Shown piece by piece: positions 51,435-61,423 of a stretch of DNA of 64,000 nt. Made by a program: the position numbers and the translations under genes. The stretch spans positions 1,550,001 to 1,614,000 of the forward strand of contig OX595989.1 in assembly GCA_951394045.1 (NCBI GenBank). The letters are read 5' to 3'. This DNA comes from Nitzschia sp. DOCU1 (taxonomy: Eukaryota; Bacillariophyta; Bacillariophyceae; Bacillariales; Bacillariaceae). Every line of letters begins with the position of its first letter. Positions within the stretch are counted from its first letter, which is position 1. The notes under the pieces were generated by a model. It was not told where the DNA came from. It made no database searches and saw only the letters and a program-made list of their open reading frames with translations.

Positions 51435-53432
51435 CTACTCTTTTACCAGGATACTTCGTTCCGCCATCCACTTTCGAACATCCTCATCCGAGATCTTGGC
51501 GCGACGTTCTTGGTGCGCTCCGACTAGCACCTTTAGCACTTCCACGAGCCGTTGCTTGACCTTGGTCGTGCTCCAATACTCTCCACTGCCCGTACTGTAA
51601 TCCTTGCCAATCTGCTCCAACTCGTCGTCGTCTTCCAAAAAGAATCGGAGCCACTGATATGCCACGTCCACTTCCAAATTGGCACCCAACTTTTCTTGGA
51701 GCTCCTTCGTCTCTTGTCCTCCAGAAAAGGCATGCTTCTTGATCTTCTCTTCAATTTGCTCGGGAGTATCCGTCAAGAAAATGGCAGAATTCTCATCCGA
51801 ACTACTCATCTTTCCAGTAGCACCTTGGAGAGGAGGAAAGAACTTGGAATGGATCAAGGCAGGCTTGCCACCCAAACCGTGATCGCGGGGTGTAAGTTTG
51901 TGTGCGACATCACGGGTCATTCGAAAGTAAGGGTCTTGATCAATGGCACAAGGAATCAAGCAACAATGCTGCGAATCCATATTGGCTTCGAGTACGGTGG
52001 GAAAACTCGAGGCAAACGAAGGAGCGGCTTGAATGGCGGGAAAGGCAATCTTGCCAATGTTGCTGCTGCCGTCAAAACCAAAAATGCCATTGACGGTATT
52101 GGTAGTCACAGCCTTCCAAATGCGAACAATATTTGGATACATTCGGCCGACATAATCCAAGTCCGAAAAGATAAAAGTCTTGTTGTAATCAAAGTCACAA
52201 GCAATGATGTCACGAGCATTCTCAATAGTCAAGCTAGCGTAGTGGTCCAAGTTGTCTCCCGTTTCCGCAGTGTATTCACCTTTGAAAATAAACTTTTCAT
52301 CGTCTGTCATTTGAATCACCAAGGGGGCATTAAATGCATCTTGAAGCCATTTGGTGAACAGAAATGGAATCAAGTGACCAAGGTGCATGGACGACGACGA
52401 TGGACCACGGCCTGTGTAAAGATACATGGGTTTGCCCTTTTCAATACAATCCAGTAGAAGCGTCATGTCACGGTGCGAAAAGAAAATGCCTCGTCGTAAG
52501 AAACGATGCAACCTGGTTACATGACCCTTGCCCACTGTTGCGGCTTCGATGCGCTTCATTAACTCGTCGTCAATTAATGTGGATCCGAATTCCTTGACTA
52601 GTTTCGTGTAATCGATTTTCCCCTTTACTTCCCAGGCATTGACGATCATTTCTTCATCTTCGACTGGCTTTTCTTCTGTTAAAGCCGGTTCTGGTTGCGA
52701 GAGACTATCCAGTGTTGCTTTCAAGGCGCCGCCTTCGTCCAAACGAATCTTGTTTTCGCGTAGAGCTGCCATGGACGCGGCAGGAATACTTTCGCTCAGC
52801 GTTGCTTCTGTCTGAGGATCAGCCGATTCTCCGACAACGAATTTCACCGTAATGTCCGCTTTGCGAGCCTTTTTACCTGCCGTCACATTGGACTGCTCGA
52901 GATCGATCTGAATGGACTCAATGCACCCAGTGCTCACAAAAGGCAGACTAGGCGGCACGGCACAGACAATCCCATCAATTGATGCCAGCGTTAGCGGATC
53001 AGGCGTCTTTTTCGCAATCATATCATTCAGAATACCAGTTCCATAGGTACGAATGGCCTCGTCTTTTGACATTGAAAAGCAAACAATCTGCAGATTTTGT
53101 TCAATCACCCGTTTCAGGGCCTTGTCCAAAGCCTCCCACAAAGCGGCCGAGCCTTCGGGAGTCTCGGGCAAATCCAACTCGCACATACCGAGCTTATTTC
53201 CCAGGTTTACTGAAAATTTACCAGACGGGACTTTCTCCTTGATATAGGTAGGCTGAAGAACATTGATAGTCGCCTCGTCCGCATTGGCACCGACCAATCC
53301 CTGGATGACTCCGCGCAAAATCAAGTAGCCGGTCGACACGGCAGGAGGACAAGGTGGCGCCACTGCGACACGCTTTTTCTTCTTCCCATCTTCGGGAGCC
53401 TTGGTGTTGGGGTCCTCTGTTGCTTCTGTCAT
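51435..53432 (-). CDS. WARS: Tryptophanyl-tRNA synthetase with AlaX-like N-terminal domain
   Basis: 665 residues, single exon. The C-terminal two thirds is eukaryotic-type TrpRS: HIGH box variant [29 protein letters not shown], and the KMSKS box [10 protein letters not shown]. The N-terminal 230 residues are different: after a basic start they contain [30 protein letters not shown] and [19 protein letters not shown], which resemble the C-terminal part of the AlaX/AlaRS editing fold. The zinc-binding HxxxH of that fold is not visible, so editing activity is doubtful. A similar fused domain is known in apicomplexan cytosolic TrpRS, where it helps tRNA binding. No organelle leader, so this is the cytosolic enzyme. 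Confidence 0.92.
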   Translation of the reverse strand: MTEATEDPNTKAPEDGKKKKRVAVAPPCPPAVSTGYLILRGVIQGLVGANADEATINVLQPTYIKEKVPSGKFSVNLGNKLGMCELDLPETPEGSAALWEALDKALKRVIEQNLQIVCFSMSKDEAIRTYGTGILNDMIAKKTPDPLTLASIDGIVCAVPPSLPFVSTGCIESIQIDLEQSNVTAGKKARKADITVKFVVGESADPQTEATLSESIPAASMAALRENKIRLDEGGALKATLDSLSQPEPALTEEKPVEDEEMIVNAWEVKGKIDYTKLVKEFGSTLIDDELMKRIEAATVGKGHVTRLHRFLRRGIFFSHRDMTLLLDCIEKGKPMYLYTGRGPSSSSMHLGHLIPFLFTKWLQDAFNAPLVIQMTDDEKFIFKGEYTAETGDNLDHYASLTIENARDIIACDFDYNKTFIFSDLDYVGRMYPNIVRIWKAVTTNTVNGIFGFDGSSNIGKIAFPAIQAAPSFASSFPTVLEANMDSQHCCLIPCAIDQDPYFRMTRDVAHKLTPRDHGLGGKPALIHSKFFPPLQGATGKMSSSDENSAIFLTDTPEQIEEKIKKHAFSGGQETKELQEKLGANLEVDVAYQWLRFFLEDDDELEQIGKDYSTGSGEYWSTTKVKQRLVEVLKVLVGAHQERRAKISDEDVRKWMAERSILVKE

Positions 53433-53880
53433 GGTGTGTCAATACTTTGGAGCGATGCAATTGGAGATACAAATCAAAGATGCAGGTTTGGATTTGGGGG
53501 TTGAACTCTTGCATAGTTGGCAGCAGATTTGGTGGCCGTCTCACAATCGTGCGGTGCAAAAGTGGCGTCCGTATGTCTTCCGCGTGGAATCACTTCCTCG
53601 TCCGCCATCGTCCGACTCAAACACATTTAGCGATGTCGCAGAGGCACAAATACTTAGATGAGAAAAATCGCTCGGCGCACGCCGAGCTTGCGAGTGCAAC
53701 TCATTTTGGCGTCGGTTGGAAAGAAGTTCACCTCTCGAGTGCTCTCCGTTGATTTTGAAACTGCTATCATACAGAGAACGACCACGAAGCATTCGTTGCA
53801 GTGCATTGTAGCTGGGAACGAAAGTTCTACCGGTACTTTGTCACAGAGAGGTGCCGTGGGTGCTCATCGACAAAGGGACA
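53433..53880. promoter_or_regulatory. Divergent intergenic region, TrpRS / unknown protein
   Basis: About 450 bp between divergent starts. The plus-strand frame is open from 53851 without ATG before 53881. No element recognised. Confidence 0.4.
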
Positions 53881-56800
53881 ATGCGTCCAACAACTACGAG
53901 AGAACCGATGGGGCTGCCCCCGATAACAGTCGATCCGGAATACTCGTCCGATGATGTTAGTAGCGTTTCCATGGGGGTGTCGAAACAGCCTCTGCATCTC
54001 CAACCGCAACACCGGGATACTAATAAAACGGCAAATAGACAGTCCAGGCCGCAAACGTCAAGGAGACCAAAACCAAACCGACAAGTCAAACGATCGGATC
54101 AATTGCAAACGGCTATGGATCGGATACAAGGTCGACGAGCCACGAATGTGTCCTCACCATTTCAACAAGACGAGTCAGATGAGGATCAAGAAGAAGAATT
54201 GGGGCTGGTTTTGGAAATGTTTTCCACCTACGATGCTGTTTTAGACCATCTGGTTAGGAAGAATAAGAATCTCAAGTCGCTTGTACGGCACGGGTCGAAA
54301 CACTATTCAAGCAATTCAAGCTATACTTCCCAAGAAATTCGTGATACTTTAGACGCACTGAAATTGGAACAAGAGAAAGCCATCCTAGCGCCGTCTCGGC
54401 CACGCCCTCCGAGAGTAGGAGACGAGGCGACAATAAAAGAAACTTATCCTCAACCTGGGGGTGGTACACAAAACACGCGCCAAAAACAACAACATAACAA
54501 AGAGCATAGCTTGGGGTTAGAGCAGCGGCAGGTTGAGTCCACAACGCGCCGAAAACAACAACACGATACCCAGCGTTTCCGGGAGCAAGAACAGCGTGAT
54601 ATAGACTCCCCAATTACGTTGGAGTCATCACTGGGAGATTACAACCGGGCAACTCTGACGAGGTCGAGAAGGGACAGAAGCCCTGAAAGGCACGTGAATT
54701 TTGCATCGGGAGGGGTTGACAATGGTCGATGGTTGCGCCAACAACTTGGGTGTCAGAGAGAAATTCTGCAAAGTAGGAGACTACCGGGGAGATCCTACGA
54801 GACGTCAGAACATCTACAGCAAACCCAGAATCTGTTAGAAATCATGCGGGACTACAAGGCCGACGGAGTCATCTCACCGCAAAGACAAGTTTCAGCATAT
54901 GGCAAGCAGCCGACTCACGGGGGAAAAGTCGCATCATACGGCGGGGAGACAAGCAGGGATGTACAAGGCTATGGTTATTCAGGTGCACGAATGGAGGCAT
55001 TTAATGATCCTCTGATGGACGAGCAAGAGTTGCATCAACAGGCACGCTGGTGCAGTCCAGACGCTATCGAACGTCTTCGATTGCAAGAGGACCCTGAGTA
55101 CCTGGGGTCGGCGGTAGGGATAGGAGGAAGCATCACGACATCAGCTGCCTTGAGTAAACTTCTTCCTGAAAAGATACCCCCCAAAATCAAAAGATCAAGG
55201 GAACGAATTGCCCAGTGTCGCCTTGACAGATTGCAACATCTTGAGAATTTGAAACATAGGCTTAGGACAGACAGAGATCGTGCCAGATTGCAAGCGATGG
55301 AGAATCTGAGATCTAGGCTAAGGACAGAGCGAGAAATGCAGCGAAATGGCAGATTTGCACAAAACAATCGTTACCAACACGAGAGGTACAATGAGCACAG
55401 AGAACCTCGACCAGGATCGCCAGAAAGACCACTCAATGTAAACGACTACGACAACCGTGGCCGCCGAATCGGAAGCCCGGAAAGTGTGATCAGAGTTGAC
55501 GAGGTACGGAGACCAAGTACTCGTTTTTCTGAGGGGAGACGTCCAGTTTCTTCTGGTCGTGCCGATAAATACGAGAGCAGGTATGAACACGAAAACAGAG
55601 AATCCTCATCTTGGGCTAGATCCCAATCGTTCTTGGGGCAGCCTTCCAACCGCTCTTATTCGGCTCCCAGGAGTACCCGTTTCAATGATTCTGACTCAGA
55701 ATCGTCTTCGGCGTCGGCTATAGTGAGAGCGCGCGAACTCAAGGCTCAAGTCGACAGCGTTTACCTATTCTCTAAGGAGTTGAAAGTATCACATGAGAGA
55801 ATGAATGATGAACTACAAAAGATCAAGAAAATCTACAAAGGACGACACGATTCACTTAACAACTTCGCCCAAATTGCAGAGTCTGCATCCCGCGAAGCAT
55901 CTCCAATGCGTCAACGGCCCAACCAGCAAGCGAATTCTCCGCGTTCGACCCAAGATGGAAATGTCGACATGGATTTATTTCCAGCTTCTCAGCTCACAAG
56001 TGAGTCAAGTGGCGAGAGGTTACCCTACCGACCACATCGTTTCTTCTTGCCTCCTCAACAGCGTGATGGGTTGCTGGGACGACCAGTGGAAGGCTCTGCG
56101 ATCAGTGACCAGGGTTTGTCTCATAGTGGCTTTGAAACCGACTATATCAATGGTGTTGAATTTGTGAATGCACTGAAATCTCAGAAGGACAAGAAGGCAA
56201 CCTTGCCGTCACTGCAACAGGTAGTCGCCGAGTTCAATGTGCACAACGAAAGACAAAACTTGAACCCGAGACTTCCTCCCCAGCAAACGGAGCAAAAGGC
56301 CCGGCCCAACAAATCGCCCAAGAAAGAGAGGACGAATAGCCCCGGAAAGAGAAAGTCCAAAGGAAAGAATCGCGAGGCAAGCGCCCAGCAACGAAATGCT
56401 GAGGACGTTGATCTCAGAAAGTCTATCAGATTGATCCGTCCTCCGCACTACTCTCCCTACAAATATGGAACAAGGAACGGTCTGAGCTGTGGTGTCGATG
56501 TGGGTCTTGCCGGCTCTGAAGATGAATACAAGGCAGCACCTGGCGATCTAGACGACAAATATGCCATGTTGTCGGCAGCTGGTTCCGCCAGCGAGCATCA
56601 GGAGCGTGTCCTTCTTCGAACTGTCAGCAAGAGTCTTGTGAATTCGTCTAGCGACGATGATTCTTCCAAGAAAGATAAGAAGAATGGTCGAACTTACCAC
56701 AATTTCCTGAACGACTCGGAAGCAGACGTCTCTCATCAAGTTGCCAAGGCAAAAGAAGCCCTCTACAAAGATCCAATTGCTCTTCCAGATGAAACGCACG

Positions 56801-56934
56801 AAGGTGGGTGTTGTCGCAGCCCGTGCAGCAATGGGCAGAAACGAGAACGACCAGTAGTTTCGCCCGAACCAGAGCCCGGATGCATGCCTGCTCATCCCTG
56901 CGCCCGCCGGCAGCAGACCACCTCCTCGTTCTGA
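53881..56934 (+). CDS. Large disordered protein sharing two blocks with the gene at 61424
   Basis: 1017 residues, single exon, from the ATG at 53881. Mostly polar, with Arg/Gln/Ser-rich stretches, several NRYQHERYNEHREP-type segments, and a helical Arg-rich stretch of two similar units (LDRLQHLENLKHRLRTDRDR, ARLQAMENLRSRLRTERE). Two blocks look conserved. Block A (about residues 108-170): MFSTYDAVLDHLVRKNKNLK then LKLEQEKAILA. Block B (about 616-665): VRARELKAQVDSVYLFSKEL then ELQKIKKIYKGRHDSLN. Both recur, in the same order, in the protein encoded at 61424-64000. The end is cysteine-containing (GGCCRSPCSNG). Function unknown; a coiled-coil scaffold is one possibility. Confidence 0.8.
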   Translation: MRPTTTREPMGLPPITVDPEYSSDDVSSVSMGVSKQPLHLQPQHRDTNKTANRQSRPQTSRRPKPNRQVKRSDQLQTAMDRIQGRRATNVSSPFQQDESDEDQEEELGLVLEMFSTYDAVLDHLVRKNKNLKSLVRHGSKHYSSNSSYTSQEIRDTLDALKLEQEKAILAPSRPRPPRVGDEATIKETYPQPGGGTQNTRQKQQHNKEHSLGLEQRQVESTTRRKQQHDTQRFREQEQRDIDSPITLESSLGDYNRATLTRSRRDRSPERHVNFASGGVDNGRWLRQQLGCQREILQSRRLPGRSYETSEHLQQTQNLLEIMRDYKADGVISPQRQVSAYGKQPTHGGKVASYGGETSRDVQGYGYSGARMEAFNDPLMDEQELHQQARWCSPDAIERLRLQEDPEYLGSAVGIGGSITTSAALSKLLPEKIPPKIKRSRERIAQCRLDRLQHLENLKHRLRTDRDRARLQAMENLRSRLRTEREMQRNGRFAQNNRYQHERYNEHREPRPGSPERPLNVNDYDNRGRRIGSPESVIRVDEVRRPSTRFSEGRRPVSSGRADKYESRYEHENRESSSWARSQSFLGQPSNRSYSAPRSTRFNDSDSESSSASAIVRARELKAQVDSVYLFSKELKVSHERMNDELQKIKKIYKGRHDSLNNFAQIAESASREASPMRQRPNQQANSPRSTQDGNVDMDLFPASQLTSESSGERLPYRPHRFFLPPQQRDGLLGRPVEGSAISDQGLSHSGFETDYINGVEFVNALKSQKDKKATLPSLQQVVAEFNVHNERQNLNPRLPPQQTEQKARPNKSPKKERTNSPGKRKSKGKNREASAQQRNAEDVDLRKSIRLIRPPHYSPYKYGTRNGLSCGVDVGLAGSEDEYKAAPGDLDDKYAMLSAAGSASEHQERVLLRTVSKSLVNSSSDDDSSKKDKKNGRTYHNFLNDSEADVSHQVAKAKEALYKDPIALPDETHEGGCCRSPCSNGQKRERPVVSPEPEPGCMPAHPCARRQQTTSSF

Positions 56935-57005
56935 GGTGTCGGATACAACCATTCGTTCTATTTTTGTTTTCGGGGAATTAAAAGTTCTGGTTATAACTGC
57001 ATGCT

Positions 57006-57579
57006 CTACTTGCTAGCATTTGCCAATAACTTTTGATGCTCCACAACTTGCACTAGCGACCGAAACGCAAACGGCTCTGTCGCGGCTAATTCTGCCAAAA
57101 TCTTTCGATCCATTTGCATCCCCGTCTTTTTGTACTCTCCGTAGAACTCGGAGTAGCGGAACGAATATTGACGAACTCCAGCCTGAATGCGTTGGATCCA
57201 TAGCTTGTGCCACTCTCGCTTTTTTCGTTTCCGGTCGCGGTAGGCGTATTGCCAGGCTTTGTGTACTCGACGAATGGCAACACTAAAACAATTTTTGGCG
57301 CGTCCCCGAAAGCCCTTGGCGTGTTTTAACAAATTCTTGTGCTGTGCGTTGAAGGCAACCATGTGATCATCATTAGAGAACAAAAACGATGGATACAATC
57401 TTATTATCCACAAGGCTTTCTCCTCGTACCTTTTTGCTAGCAAACGTCCGAATCGCAAATGGTTGCCTTGCCGCTATTACACCTGGAGCTAATGTCGGCC
57501 GACACTGCTGCGCCCATTGTGTGGTCGCAAAAACATTTCGCGACAGCGACAGTCCCCTTGATAAGAACTGAAGTGACAT
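57006..57579 (-). CDS. MRPL20: Mitochondrial ribosomal protein bL20m
   Basis: Two exons on the minus strand, 57579-57430 (50 codons) and 57341-57006, phase 0, 88-nt intron; product 161 residues. Exon 1 is a presequence (MSLQFLSRGLSLSRNVF to RTFASKK). Exon 2 is bL20: HKNLLKHAKGFRGRAKNCF, KAWQYAYRDRKRKKREW, LWIQRIQAGVRQY and MDRKILAELA. bL20 binds 23S-type rRNA early in large-subunit assembly. The splice at ASKK|HKN aligns the protein with bacterial bL20 exactly. The leader has no signal peptide, so mitochondrion is preferred over plastid. Confidence 0.93.
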
Positions 57580-57772
57580 TCTTCAACAATAAGGAGGGTC
57601 GTGCTATGTCTATCGTCACAATGTCTCAAAGTACAGCAAGCACACGAGGGAGACGCAAAAGGAGCCATTGTATGATAGCAGTCCCAAAATCTCTGGATCA
57701 CGAGGTGGCGCGGCGGTTGGGCGATAGAGTGTTAGCGACATGGGCGATGCCAATCCATTTTTTACCTTTGAT

Positions 57773-57778
57773 TATAAA
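57773..57778 (+). promoter_or_regulatory. TATA-like box of the 5S rRNA gene
   Basis: TATAAA lies about 28 bp before the predicted 5S start, the spacing expected of an upstream RNA polymerase III element. Confidence 0.5.
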
Positions 57779-57800
57779 CATACTGAACAGTGATCGCAAT

Positions 57801-57918
57801 GGGAACGACCATACCAGCATGACAGCACCACATCCCGTCCGCTCTGTGAAGTTAAGCATGCTCGGGCTCGGTTAGTACTACGGTGGGGGACCACGTTGGA
57901 ATCCCGAGTGTTGTTCTC
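57801..57918 (+). rRNA. 5S ribosomal RNA
   Basis: 118 nt. Seen: the 5' strand GGGAACGACCATACCAGC, the conserved GAAGTTAAGC of loop B/C (near 57847), GGTTAGTACTACGGTGGG and GACCACGTTGGAATCCC. The first nine bases pair with GTTGTTCTC at the 3' end to form helix I (with G-U pairs). The internal promoter lies in the AAGTTAAGCATGCTCGGGC region. Ends are set by helix I, so they are good to within one or two bases. It is a single copy, set between a protein gene and the myotubularin gene, with no rRNA neighbour. Confidence 0.95.
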
Positions 57919-57933
57919 TTTTACCTTTTTTTT
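57919..57933 (+). terminator. RNA polymerase III T-run terminator
   Basis: T4 directly after the 5S 3' end and T8 at 57926-57933 on the sense strand. Confidence 0.75.
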
Positions 57934-58089
57934 GTATGCGGATGATCGACGCATAATTTGACTAATCGGTCTCCTTCAATCGATGTAACTTTCTTTTGGT
58001 AATCTACGAGTCTCTTGTGATCTAGTTTTAATTTATTACTTCTTCTTGGGTGTAATCACAACGAGCTTCGAGTGGTGGTAGACTGACTC

Positions 58090-60878
58090 TTAGGCTCCAC
58101 CATTCACGGCTAGCTCCGACGATGACGTCGACGGTACCGACATTAAGCCTGGCAACACTTCCGCACCTGGACGCAACGTCGGCTTGCGGCTAAAACAACA
58201 GTGCCGCTCCGTCCATAGCTGAACATTTCTCAGCAAGGTTGGAAGTGGCATTAACAGGACGCCGCCACTTGATTTTTCATCAAAGGCGTCATTGCGGCAT
58301 TCCGGCTTGCTCTCCAAATAGTCCCACAACGAGTACGTACGCAACCGAATACCTGCCAAAAGCTCTCGTTCCCGTTCGGTATCACACAGCATGGTGCCAA
58401 AACGGCAACTGTAAATGTGAAAGCTTAGTTCGAGTAGGTAGCGAGTGTTGAACTCAAAGCATTCCGGGAAGAGTTGGACGATCTGATAGACACAGTCCAC
58501 GAATTGAAGGAAAATGGGAGAGATTTGACCTTCATCATTGCTCGACGACTGGGGCGTGCCAATATTCTGACTATTCCTTCCTTCCCCATGAGCACATCGT
58601 AGATGAAAGGGATGTCCAAAACTCATAAAATCCTTTTCCACCAAGACGCTAAAACCCTTTCGAGTTCTATAGTATGGATCCAGCAAGAGTTGTGCCAACG
58701 CCGAGACTTGGCTGGTGCGATCCCACCCATGGCTACAATGCAACAAGACTGGCATTCTCCAAACATGGACCCAATAGGCCGTCTCCCACGAGGCTGCCAA
58801 AATGATCCGCAAATGCGAGAGCCATTTGGTATCCTCCAAGAGAGAATGAAAGTTCACGTCTGTAGTCGACTCGCTGTTGCAAACTGAACAAAGTTTTAGA
58901 TAGGAATCGCGGACGGCATGAATATTGCCAATATTGCAAAATTGTATCGTCATGTTGGTGTAGTAGGAAGTATTTTCATAACCATATCCTGTTATGAGTA
59001 GAGGTGTGTGTTTGGGGGTGGTGGACAAGAGCAATGGAAAATGTGAGAAGGACTCGTGTCGTGGGCATTGTAGCAGCCGACTCGATACTAAGTATACATA
59101 CCTCCCGTCCGATTGGCCATGGCTGACGCCCGAGGCCGCAAATCCAAAATTTTCAATCCACACCCTGGTTCTGGTACCCAATCTTTGCTATAATCGCCTG
59201 TCAATTGTTGCAAAATGGCTCGTGGATAAATCGGTGCTGGATCGGCCATGGCATTTGCTCCTCTCGCCGACTCGGCGACGTGTCTCAAGAACAATTCATC
59301 GGCCGGACTTCGATTTCCTTGCAAGCCAACTTTGGGTTGGGAGGCTCGCCAAATGGACGATCCACCGACCCCACACCAACTCAACGCAGGCAAACGTTGT
59401 TCACTTCGAAAAGATGCACATTGTCGAATAATGTGTTGAGATTCGGGTTTGGTTTCATCCAAAGTGGCGGGTCCTACCAATACGGACGGATAGGTCGGTG
59501 ATAGTTGATAGGTGCCATTGATGGATGCCCACATCATCCATGGGGCATTGGTAATGGATGTTCGATTGAGCAATCGTGGATATTCCATCATGGGATCAAA
59601 TCGTTTGGGTGTCGGTGGCAAGGTAATATTTTGTTGTCCGATGGCATCGACTTGGACTGACGCCATGACTTCTTGCCGTTTACTTTCAAAGGCAAAGAGA
59701 TAGCCTAAATTGCGGCGTCCTGGAAAGGCGTACGAATTCAAGGAATCATAGGCCCGGCCAGTATCCGCATAGTTGGGGGTCGTAAATCGTACAACTCGTC
59801 CACAATCTTTGGAGGTGATTATAATGCCCATGAAGGAGGAGCCGCCCGCTTGATAGACCGTCTTTTCGACACGATCCATACTCGCCAGTGGAATTTCAAT
59901 AATTTTGGTAGCAGCTGGAATACTCGGCCAGCAAGCCTCATTCCATTCGTGGGGTTTGGCCAGTTGCATTTTTTCTACCGAGGCGGTCGAAAACAAAATC
60001 AAGCGATAATACGACATGGCACAACACCACATGTAACTCTCGCTCGAGGAAGTTGCCAAGTAACTCAGGCCCGTCGAATCACTGACATGCAATAAATTCG
60101 ACAAAAACATAATGATGCGTTCTCCTGGTAACAAGGCACCCACATGATCTCGAACCAGTTGTTGCTTTTGTTCTTTATCTAATTCAGGGGTCGGTCCCGT
60201 ATTCGGGCCGTTGGTCGTATGACGGGCCGTCGGTGGCAGGGGCGTGGTTTGACCGGGATAGGTCGGTGAATAATTAGCTATACCAGGCCCGACAGGAGTC
60301 GGACCTCCCGTGACTTGTACCGGAGCCGTGGCCACCGCAACTTGATGAGCAGCTCGTTGCGCCATGGAGGCAATGCCCGATGCCAAACGAGACGTTTGTA
60401 ACTTGAACGTGTCCACAGCAATGGCACCTCCATTGCCATTTAAGTGCGGCAATGGCATTCCCATCATAGTCCCACTAGCACCAGCCGTAGCACCACTAAA
60501 GAAATTGGACATGCCGCCGCCACTGCCACTATCTGCCATGGGGGTTCCTCCTCCCGAAGAAGGAGCAGCAAATGGATGAGAGGCGGTCGGTGTCGCCGGT
60601 GGGGCTGGAGCCGACAGATTTTCCATGGACAGTGGGTGATCATTGACTGCAGTAGTCGCGGCAGCTTTTTTAGAAGGTGACAGTGGGTCACTGTCGCCTT
60701 CCTCATCACTATCAATGCTAAAGCCTCCCAAATTTAACTCGGACGTTTCCGTGTCAAGATTGTTCATGAGAGATTCGGCTTCACTAATCAAGGCTTGCAA
60801 CGCGTCATCGCCCACATCGACATTGACCATGTCACCATTTGGAGTGTCGTCATTTTCGTTTTCGTTGCTACCGCTCAT
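58090..60878 (-). CDS. Myotubularin-family phosphoinositide 3-phosphatase
   Basis: Two exons on the minus strand, 60878-59102 and 58988-58090, phase 1, 113-nt intron; product 891 residues. An acidic, then Ser/Pro-rich, N-terminal region (about 230 residues) precedes a PH-GRAM domain (ALLPGERIIMFLSNLLHV, YYRLILFSTASVEK). The phosphatase domain contains LSWCGVGGSSIWRASQPKVG, LKILDLRPRASAMANR, NIHAVRDSYLKL and the catalytic loop LLHCSHGWDRTSQ, with the essential Cys and Arg. The usual D of CSDGWDR is H here. Active members remove the 3-phosphate of PI3P and PI(3,5)P2 on endosomes. With the C and R intact it is probably active. No FYVE domain follows. Confidence 0.92.
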
Positions 60879-61423
60879 TTTGTAGAGAGTCACGCAATCT
60901 GTGAATATGCCTGTGGCTACGTACGGCTCCTTTTTCCCTTCTTTCTCTCCTTGCAAGAGTTCCGTAGCAAGACCTAGCAACTGGAATAGAGGGTATCCAC
61001 CTCCTTCTCACAATGGCAAAAGCTATGACCACAACAATGATCCGCACCGGAGACTCTCACTCAACGCAGTCTTGCGCGCGCCACCTCTTCCATCCAACGG
61101 GCCGGAAGGTGGAGGGTGGGCACGCTCTCTTGCGATGACGACACAGACAGTGTGGAGTATGGTAGATAAGTATATATTGTGTGTATATGTAGATGTACTC
61201 AGAACCGTCAACACACGAGCACTTGGGTGATCGACCTCCCGTGTACTATTACCTCGTGGTAAAGTACTCTAGCTACTACAATGGGATACGCTATGAAGCT
61301 GAACAAAGAATATCTTTTAATGTTTCTATATCTACAACAACAACACGATGGGAGCAAAACAGCATAGCTTTCATTCATGGGACGTACGATGTAGTTTTCA
61401 CTTCATTCATCATCATCCTGCTA
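60879..61423. other. Intergenic region between the myotubularin and the right-end gene
   Basis: About 545 bp. It must carry the myotubularin promoter and the 3' flank of the next gene. No gene or repeat is evident. Confidence 0.4.
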
